A DNA stretch of 10,867 nucleotides, from the NCBI GenBank assembly GCA_041599115.1, contig JBFHXF010000068.1:1-10867 (forward strand), read 5' to 3'. The notes below the pieces were generated by a model. The model was not told the DNA's origin, ran no database searches, and worked only from the letters and a program-made list of their open reading frames with translations. How positions within the stretch are numbered: position 1 is the first letter of the stretch; the number at the start of each line of letters is the position of its first letter. This stretch comes from JACZUI01 sp041599115. Lineage in GTDB: Bacteria > Actinomycetota > Acidimicrobiia > Spongiisociales > ZC4RG35. Made by a program: the position numbers and the translations under genes. Below, in pieces: positions 6,619 to 10,867 of this stretch.

Positions 6619-8367
6619 ATGATTCCGATGATGCGTCGTCAGGTGGCCTTGTTGGCTGCGCTGGTCGTGATGGCCGGCGTCGTCTATCTCGTCCCGACTC
6701 ATCCTGCCCTGGCGGCGACCGTCGAGGGTGGCGGCACCGTCTATGGGGGCCTCTATTCGGATCAGTGGGCGACGGCCGGAGACCTCGACGCCCTGGCGAC
6801 GGCCACCGGAAAGCGGGTCACCTTCGGAGGGACCTTCCAGTCGGTAAACGAGAACGACTCCTGGGACGGCACCACCAAGTGGATTCTCGACGAAGTGTGG
6901 AACGCCAGGGCCACCCCGTTCGCCAACCTGAGGATCCCGGCAAGCGCCGCTTCGATCGCCTCCGGGGCCTGGGACACCAAGATCAGCGCCTGGGCAGCTC
7001 ATCTCGAACAGTTCCTCGATCAGGGCGGGGGCCGGAGCCTGGTGCTGGCGCCGCTGCAGGAGATGAACGGCGATTGGACCCAATACGGTTGTGACCCGGC
7101 CAACTTCAAGCTGGCTTTCAAGCGGATCGTCGACATTCTGCGGGGCCGGGGCCTCAACGAGACCAAGGTGCGATTCGCCTTCGCCCCCAACGGATGGACG
7201 AGTGTCGGATGCGGCTCGATCTCCGACTACTACCCGGGGAATTCCTATGTGGATCTGATCGGGATCTCGGCCTATCGCTGGGCTGGATCGGCTTCGGTAT
7301 ACGAGGTGATGGGAGGCACAGTCGATCAGCTGGCATCGCTCTATCCGACCAAACCGCTGGTCATCGCCCAGACCGCAGCTTGGCCTTCGACGTCGAAGAG
7401 TCAGTGGATCCGCGACATGTTCACCTGGGCGGCCTCCAATCCCCACGTCGTGGCGGTCATCTACTTCAACTTCAACAAATCGAGTTCACCCGGCGAGACC
7501 GATTGGAGGGTGTGGATACCCCCCTTGGTGAACGCGGGCTGGCGCGACGGGATGATGGCCTCGACCACGGCCTACCAATGGCCGCTGACCGATTGGTTCC
7601 GGCCCGGCTCGCTGAGTCTGGGGCCGAGCGGGGGTGTCAATCTCTGTCCCGCGGGCAAGGCCTGTGACACGGCTGCCTTCCAGGACGGCGGCGGGAAGTT
7701 TCACATCTGGACGTATGCCACTTCTGCCGTGGATCAGAGATCTTTCTATTTCGGCAACCCGGGTGACGTTGCCTTCTCGGGTGACTGGAACTGTGACGGT
7801 GTCGAGACGCTGGGGCTGTATCGCCGCTCCGACGGCTATGTCTACTTGAGGAACTCGAACACCCAGGGGGTGGCCGATATCTCGTTCTACTTCGGCATTC
7901 CGGGCGATTACCCGATCGCCGGCGATTTCAACGGAAACGGCTGTGACACCGTTTCGATCTACCGCCCGTCGGAGGGCAAGTTCTACATCATCAACAAGCT
8001 GGGCTCGGCCGACGGTGGTCTGGGTGCAGCCGATTATTCGTTTCTGTTTGGTGTAATCGGTGACAAGCCCTTCGTGGGTGACTTCAACGCCGACGGGGTG
8101 GACACCGTCGGGTTGCACCGGGAGTCATCCGGGCTGGTGTATTTCCGCAACTCCAACAGCACGGGAGTGGCCGACTTTCAGTTTGTCTACGGTGTCCCTG
8201 GAGACATTCTGATCGCGGGGGATTGGGATGGTGACGGTGACGACACGGTTGGGGTCTATCGACCTTCGTCCGGGATGTTCTACCTGCGAAACTCGAACAC
8301 CCAGGGCGTGGCCGACGCCCAGGCCTATGCGGGCTCGTTCACCGGAGTGGTGGCCATCTCCCCATGA
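6619..8367 (+). CDS. Exported GH26-like (beta/alpha)8 protein with C-terminal FG-GAP-like propeller; nucleophile Glu apparently replaced by Gln
   Basis: A predicted secreted protein of 582 residues. The signal peptide has RR at 6-7, a hydrophobic core, and likely cleavage after PALA at about residue 32. Residues about 38-305 resemble the GH26 beta-mannanase-type barrel (clan GH-A). APLQEMNGDW carries the general acid/base E148 after strand 4, VDLIGISAYRW is strand 6, and ETDWRVW lies near the end. After strand 7 the sequence is KPLVIAQTAAW, where relatives I recall read 'IAETAS' with Glu as nucleophile. Here it is Q251 (CAG, 7369-7371), so the barrel may bind rather than cleave glycan. Residues about 343-582 form a propeller: four blades (about 375-420, 421-472, 473-519, 520-566) with calcium-type loops such as DWDGDGDDT, plus half blades at each end. 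I chose ATG 6619 because GGCGG (6605-6609) is well spaced for it; TTG 6613 is possible. It overlaps the M23 gene by 4 bases (ATGA). Confidence 0.82.
   Translation: MIPMMRRQVALLAALVVMAGVVYLVPTHPALAATVEGGGTVYGGLYSDQWATAGDLDALATATGKRVTFGGTFQSVNENDSWDGTTKWILDEVWNARATPFANLRIPASAASIASGAWDTKISAWAAHLEQFLDQGGGRSLVLAPLQEMNGDWTQYGCDPANFKLAFKRIVDILRGRGLNETKVRFAFAPNGWTSVGCGSISDYYPGNSYVDLIGISAYRWAGSASVYEVMGGTVDQLASLYPTKPLVIAQTAAWPSTSKSQWIRDMFTWAASNPHVVAVIYFNFNKSSSPGETDWRVWIPPLVNAGWRDGMMASTTAYQWPLTDWFRPGSLSLGPSGGVNLCPAGKACDTAAFQDGGGKFHIWTYATSAVDQRSFYFGNPGDVAFSGDWNCDGVETLGLYRRSDGYVYLRNSNTQGVADISFYFGIPGDYPIAGDFNGNGCDTVSIYRPSEGKFYIINKLGSADGGLGAADYSFLFGVIGDKPFVGDFNADGVDTVGLHRESSGLVYFRNSNSTGVADFQFVYGVPGDILIAGDWDGDGDDTVGVYRPSSGMFYLRNSNTQGVADAQAYAGSFTGVVAISP
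7663..8364 (+). repeat. Propeller module copy 1 (234 codons), fused to the GH26-like head
   Basis: This coding segment runs from the Cys of CDTAAFQD to the last residue of the protein. It aligns without gaps to copy 2 at 8949-9650; my hand count gives 182 identical residues of 234 (about 78%). DNA differences include many silent third positions. Internally there are four repeats of about 46-52 residues. Each has a phenylalanine/tyrosine-glycine turn, a 'GD' before a D-x-(D/N)-x-(D/N)-G calcium-type loop, a 'YR' or 'HR' strand, and a (Y/F)LRNSN-like strand. Repeat 2 is longer because of a GSADGGLGAAD insert. The half blades at both ends suggest a five-bladed ring closed by pairing of the two ends. 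Confidence 0.9.
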
Positions 8368-9653
8368 GGTCACGATTGGCGGCCGTCATCGTCCTGGCAG
8401 TGGCCGTTTCGGCTCTCACTCCGGCCCTGGCTTCGGCGGCCCCCGATGAGAACGGGATATATCCGATGATCTTCCCGGTGCAGGGACCTCACTACTACAC
8501 CGACACCTTCGGCGATCCTCGCGGCGGGGGCCGAACGCACACCGGGCAGGACATCATGACCTACGGCGTCAAGGGTGTCCCCGTGGTGGCGGTGGCGGCG
8601 GGGAATGTCCGCTGGATCGGCTCGTCGTGCTGTTATCTGGCGATTACCCACGACGATGGATGGGAGACCTGGTACATCCACCTCAACAACGACACTCAGA
8701 ATCCCGACGGCTCCTACAGCGACGACGGCCTCGGGTGGGGGATAGCCGACGGCGTGGTGGTGGGTGCTCGGATCGAGGCGGGGCAGGTGATCGGCTGGGT
8801 GGGCGACTCGGGAAACGCCGAGAACGTGGCACCTCATCTTCACTTCGAGCTTCGTGATCCGTCGGGGACCGCGGTGAACGCCTACGACTCCCTCCAGGCA
8901 GCCATCCCGGTGCCCAACCAGGAACCCCCGTGTCCGCAAGGCCTGATCTGCGACACGGCGGCGTTCCAGGACTCCGGAGGGCGTTTCCGGCTTTGGGCGG
9001 AGCTCGTCTGGGGCAGTCCCACCGAGAGCTTCTACTACGGGAATCCGGGTGACGTGGCCTTCTCGGGTGACTGGAACTGCGACGGGGTGGAGACCCTGGG
9101 CCTGTATCGCCGCTCCGACGGGTACGTCTATCTGAGAAACTCGAACAGTCAAGGGGTGGCCGATGTGTCGTACTTCTTCGGCATTCCCGGCGACTATCCG
9201 CTGGCCGGTGACTTCAACGGTGACGGGTGTGACACTGTTTCGATCTACCGTCCGTCCGAGGCCCGGTTCTACGTGATCAACCAACTCGGCTCAGCCGACG
9301 GCGGCCTGGGCGCAGCTGAGTATTCGTTCCTCTTCGGCGTGCCCGGGGACAAACCGTTCGTCGGGGATTTCGACGGTGACGGGACGGACACCATCGGGTT
9401 GCACCGCGAAGCCACAGGACTGGTCTATTTCCGCAACTCGAACAGCACGGGGACAGCCGACAGCCAGTTCGTGTACGGGATTCCCGACGACATTTTGGTG
9501 GCGGGGGACTGGGACGGTGACGGACACGACACCGTAGGTGTCTACCGTCCCTCCACCGGGATGTTCTACATCAGGAACTCCAACACCGCCGGTACGGCCG
9601 AGGTGACGATCATGGCCGGCGACTACACCGGGGTGGTTGCCCTCAAGCCCTAG
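8364..9653 (+). CDS. Exported M23 (LytM-type) metallopeptidase with C-terminal FG-GAP-like propeller
   Basis: A predicted secreted zinc peptidase of 429 residues; known M23 enzymes cut peptide cross-bridges or stems of peptidoglycan. The signal peptide covers about residues 1-25 (hydrophobic core, ASA then APDEN). The M23 domain spans about 35-180. HTGQD gives zinc ligands H59 and D63, WYIHL gives H106, and APHLHFE gives catalytic H158 and ligand H160, so the active site looks complete. A spacer with CPQGLIC (190-196) leads to the propeller (about 196-429): four blades with calcium-type loops such as DFDGDGTDT and DWDGDGHDT, plus end halves. This module is nearly the same as in the preceding gene. 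The start codon overlaps the upstream stop (ATGA), so the two are probably translated together. The propeller may hold the enzyme at the surface, on wall glycan or on another protein; its ligand is unknown. No sortase signal, lipobox or LysM is visible. Confidence 0.9.
   Translation: MRSRLAAVIVLAVAVSALTPALASAAPDENGIYPMIFPVQGPHYYTDTFGDPRGGGRTHTGQDIMTYGVKGVPVVAVAAGNVRWIGSSCCYLAITHDDGWETWYIHLNNDTQNPDGSYSDDGLGWGIADGVVVGARIEAGQVIGWVGDSGNAENVAPHLHFELRDPSGTAVNAYDSLQAAIPVPNQEPPCPQGLICDTAAFQDSGGRFRLWAELVWGSPTESFYYGNPGDVAFSGDWNCDGVETLGLYRRSDGYVYLRNSNSQGVADVSYFFGIPGDYPLAGDFNGDGCDTVSIYRPSEARFYVINQLGSADGGLGAAEYSFLFGVPGDKPFVGDFDGDGTDTIGLHREATGLVYFRNSNSTGTADSQFVYGIPDDILVAGDWDGDGHDTVGVYRPSTGMFYIRNSNTAGTAEVTIMAGDYTGVVALKP
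8949..9650 (+). repeat. Propeller module copy 2 (234 codons), fused to the M23 head
   Basis: This is the second copy of the 234-residue propeller, starting at the same CDTAAFQD and ending one codon before the stop, as copy 1 does. The least conserved part against copy 1 is residues 11-26 of the module (the strand before blade 1) and the last 20 residues. The centre of blade 1, from GNPGDVAFSG to YLRNSN, is identical over 36 residues. Cysteines at the CxxxxxC lead-in, in the NCDG loop and in the second calcium-type loop are kept in both copies and could form disulfides. Confidence 0.9.
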
Positions 9654-9745
9654 CGAGACGGTGCCAGGCTCGATTCTTCATCCATAGGAGGCTGTTGCTC
9701 CACCCCTCAGATGATCACAGCTTGTTGACGGGACGACTGCATACG
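9654..9745 (+). promoter_or_regulatory. Intergenic gap before the S8 protease gene, with a strong but oddly placed Shine-Dalgarno sequence
   Basis: This is the only intergenic gap in the right arm of any size (92 bases). It holds a perfect AGGAGG at 9686-9691. The nearest in-frame start is TTG at 9695, only 3 bases away and closer than normal; the ATG chosen at 9746 is 54 bases downstream. The AGGAGG sits in a small hairpin (GGAG pairing with CTCC at 9697-9701, loop around TGTT). No clear terminator follows the M23 gene: the short CGAG/CTCG stem near 9654-9672 is weak. TTGACG at 9725-9730 resembles a -35 box, but its -10 would fall inside the coding region. Confidence 0.3.
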
Positions 9746-10867
9746 ATGAGTTCCTTGCCACGGCGAATTTGGATTCCACTGCAAGTCAGCTTTGCCCTGC
9801 TGATGGTCGTGTCGGGGTTTGTCACTTTGGCTGGCGCCTCGCCCGCCTTGGCTGCCGGGGGCGCCGCAGGTCGACTGGGTCTTGCCGATGATGCAACCCA
9901 GCGGCACGCGAGCGGCGATGTGTTGGTCCGAATCAAAGATCAGGCCGAGCCTGGGCTGATTCTCGGGTTCGATCGGGAGCCGCTGGGTCATGGTTGGTTC
10001 CGCGTCGCCGTACCGCGGGGGTGGGATCCCCTGGCTTGGGCAAAGCACCTGGCATCACGGGAAGGTGTCGACATCGCCGAGCTCGACCTGGTGTTCGAAG
10101 CTCAGACGACGGTTCCTTTCACCCCGCACGACCCGCTCTACACCACCGGATCGGGGAATCCCAATGCCCAGTGGCACCTCTATTCGGTCGATGCTGCCAG
10201 TGCCTGGCAGACAACGGTTGGAGCCGGGGTGACGGTTGCGGTGCTGGACACGGGTGTCAACAACGGGCCTGACGGTTTTTGCAAGACGTTTGCTGCCGAA
10301 TACAACGCGGTGAGCGGGATCGCAGGAGCCGGAGCGGCGGCCGACTCCAACGGCCATGGCTCCCATGTCGCCGGTTCCATCGCCCAGTGCAGCGGCAACG
10401 GCCGCGGTGGGGCCGGGATGGCCACCGATGCCCAGATCATGCCGGTGAACGTCTTCATCGGCAATCTCGCCGATGCCTCCGATGTGATCCGGGGTATCGA
10501 CTGGGCGATTGCCCATGGGGCCCGTGTGATCAACCTGTCGCTGGGCGAGTCCGGCGGTGAATCCAGCGCCTTCAACGCCGCCATAGGACGAGCCGTGTCG
10601 GCCGACGTCCTCCTGGTGGCGGCCTCGGGCAATACGGCCGGGTCGGTGCTCTACCCGGCCAGCCACCCCGATGTGATGGCGGTGGGCGCCAGCTCGTTCA
10701 GCAATGGGGTGACGACCTATTCGTCCCGTGGTCCCGAACTCGACCTGGTTGCCCCCGGGGGCGACTCAGGAGGCCCGGTCTGGCAGGAATCGCTCGGGGC
10801 CTACGTTGGCTACACGGGCACATCAATGGCCGCTGCTCATGTCAGCGGGGCTGCCGCACTGCTGAGA
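9746..10867 (+). CDS. Exported subtilisin-family (S8) serine protease, 3' end outside the window
   Basis: The frame is open from ATG 9746 to the last base, giving 374 residues. The signal peptide has RR at 6-7, a hydrophobic core, and ASPALA then AGG, with likely cleavage after residue 36. Residues about 55-125 look like an inhibitor-type propeptide (GDVLVRIKDQAEPG, then HLASREGVDIAELDLVFEAQ). The peptidase domain starts near 129. The complete triad is visible: D168 in AVLDTGV, H204 in SNGHGSHVAG, and S360 in GYTGTSMAAAHVSG, with oxyanion N296 in AASGN. The usual Pro after the serine (GTSMA.PH) is Ala here. The domain is nearly finished at the window edge; C-terminal domains, possibly another propeller, cannot be seen. 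The start is uncertain: in-frame TTG codons at 9695, 9722 and 9725 are alternatives and ATG 9746 has only a weak upstream GGGA. The role could be processing of the neighbouring secreted proteins or nutrient scavenging; the context does not decide. Confidence 0.88.
   Translation, partial: MSSLPRRIWIPLQVSFALLMVVSGFVTLAGASPALAAGGAAGRLGLADDATQRHASGDVLVRIKDQAEPGLILGFDREPLGHGWFRVAVPRGWDPLAWAKHLASREGVDIAELDLVFEAQTTVPFTPHDPLYTTGSGNPNAQWHLYSVDAASAWQTTVGAGVTVAVLDTGVNNGPDGFCKTFAAEYNAVSGIAGAGAAADSNGHGSHVAGSIAQCSGNGRGGAGMATDAQIMPVNVFIGNLADASDVIRGIDWAIAHGARVINLSLGESGGESSAFNAAIGRAVSADVLLVAASGNTAGSVLYPASHPDVMAVGASSFSNGVTTYSSRGPELDLVAPGGDSGGPVWQESLGAYVGYTGTSMAAAHVSGAAALLR

Noticed and set aside
6595..7446. 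Minus-strand frame opposite the GH26-like gene
   Set aside because: A shadow of the plus-strand coding sequence, with no start context or domain.
8370..9284. Minus-strand frame opposite the M23 gene
   Set aside because: A Val/Arg/His-rich shadow. The periodic look of its translation comes from the propeller repeats on the other strand.
7663..9650. The two propeller copies as a recent tandem duplication or recombination hot spot
   Set aside because: Many silent differences are spread along the copies and residue identity is about 78%, so the duplication is not recent. There is no long stretch of identical DNA that would support ongoing exchange.
9654..9690. Possible intrinsic terminator after the M23 gene
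   Set aside because: Only a 4-base CGAG/CTCG stem with a long loop and no run of T; too weak to call.

Overview
The window (10,867 bases, clearly G+C-rich apart from its first 100 bases) looks like a piece of an actinobacterial chromosome, most likely an uncultured member of the Acidimicrobiia or a relative. The reasons are the base composition, the GTG start codons without Shine-Dalgarno sequences at the divergent gene pair (as in leaderless actinobacterial transcripts), and the style of the secreted propeller proteins, which I recall from that class. The lineage is inference. I see no tRNA, rRNA, CRISPR array, transposase or integrase.

Left half, minus strand (about 101-5233): three glycosyltransferase genes read leftward as one tightly packed unit. 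First is a membrane-tethered family-2 glycosyltransferase (4274-5233). It is joined by a 1-base TGATG overlap to an 845-residue protein that fuses a family-4 glycosyltransferase to a family-2 glycosyltransferase (1737-4274). After a 7-base gap comes a second family-4 glycosyltransferase whose N-terminal third resembles a decayed family-2 domain (101-1729). At the extreme left edge (1-150) the minus strand encodes, in a different frame and with AT-richer DNA, a fragment that looks like the extracytoplasmic domain of an FtsX/MacB-type ABC transporter permease. It is headless and overlaps the end of the glycosyltransferase gene, so a recombination junction or an assembly chimera is suspected there.

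Centre (5234-5304): a 71-base divergent intergenic region that should hold the promoters of both arms. It contains a near-perfect direct repeat at 20-base spacing.

Right half, plus strand (5305-10867): an O-antigen ligase/polymerase-type membrane protein (5305-6591), then three genes for exported proteins. The first is a GH26-like (beta/alpha)8 protein with a C-terminal FG-GAP-like propeller (6619-8367), in which the expected nucleophile glutamate appears to be glutamine. The second overlaps it by 4 bases and is an M23 (LytM-type) peptidase carrying almost the same propeller (8364-9653). After a 92-base gap comes a subtilisin-family (S8) serine protease cut off by the window end (9746-10867).

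Taken together, the locus reads as a surface-polysaccharide island. Cytoplasmic and membrane glycosyltransferases build glycan units, a Wzy/WaaL-type protein polymerises or ligates them outside the membrane, and a set of exported wall- or glycan-directed proteins shares one propeller module on different catalytic heads. The most unusual parts are the head-swapped propeller pair, the glutamine at the GH26-like nucleophile position, the double glycosyltransferase, and the compositional break at the left edge.
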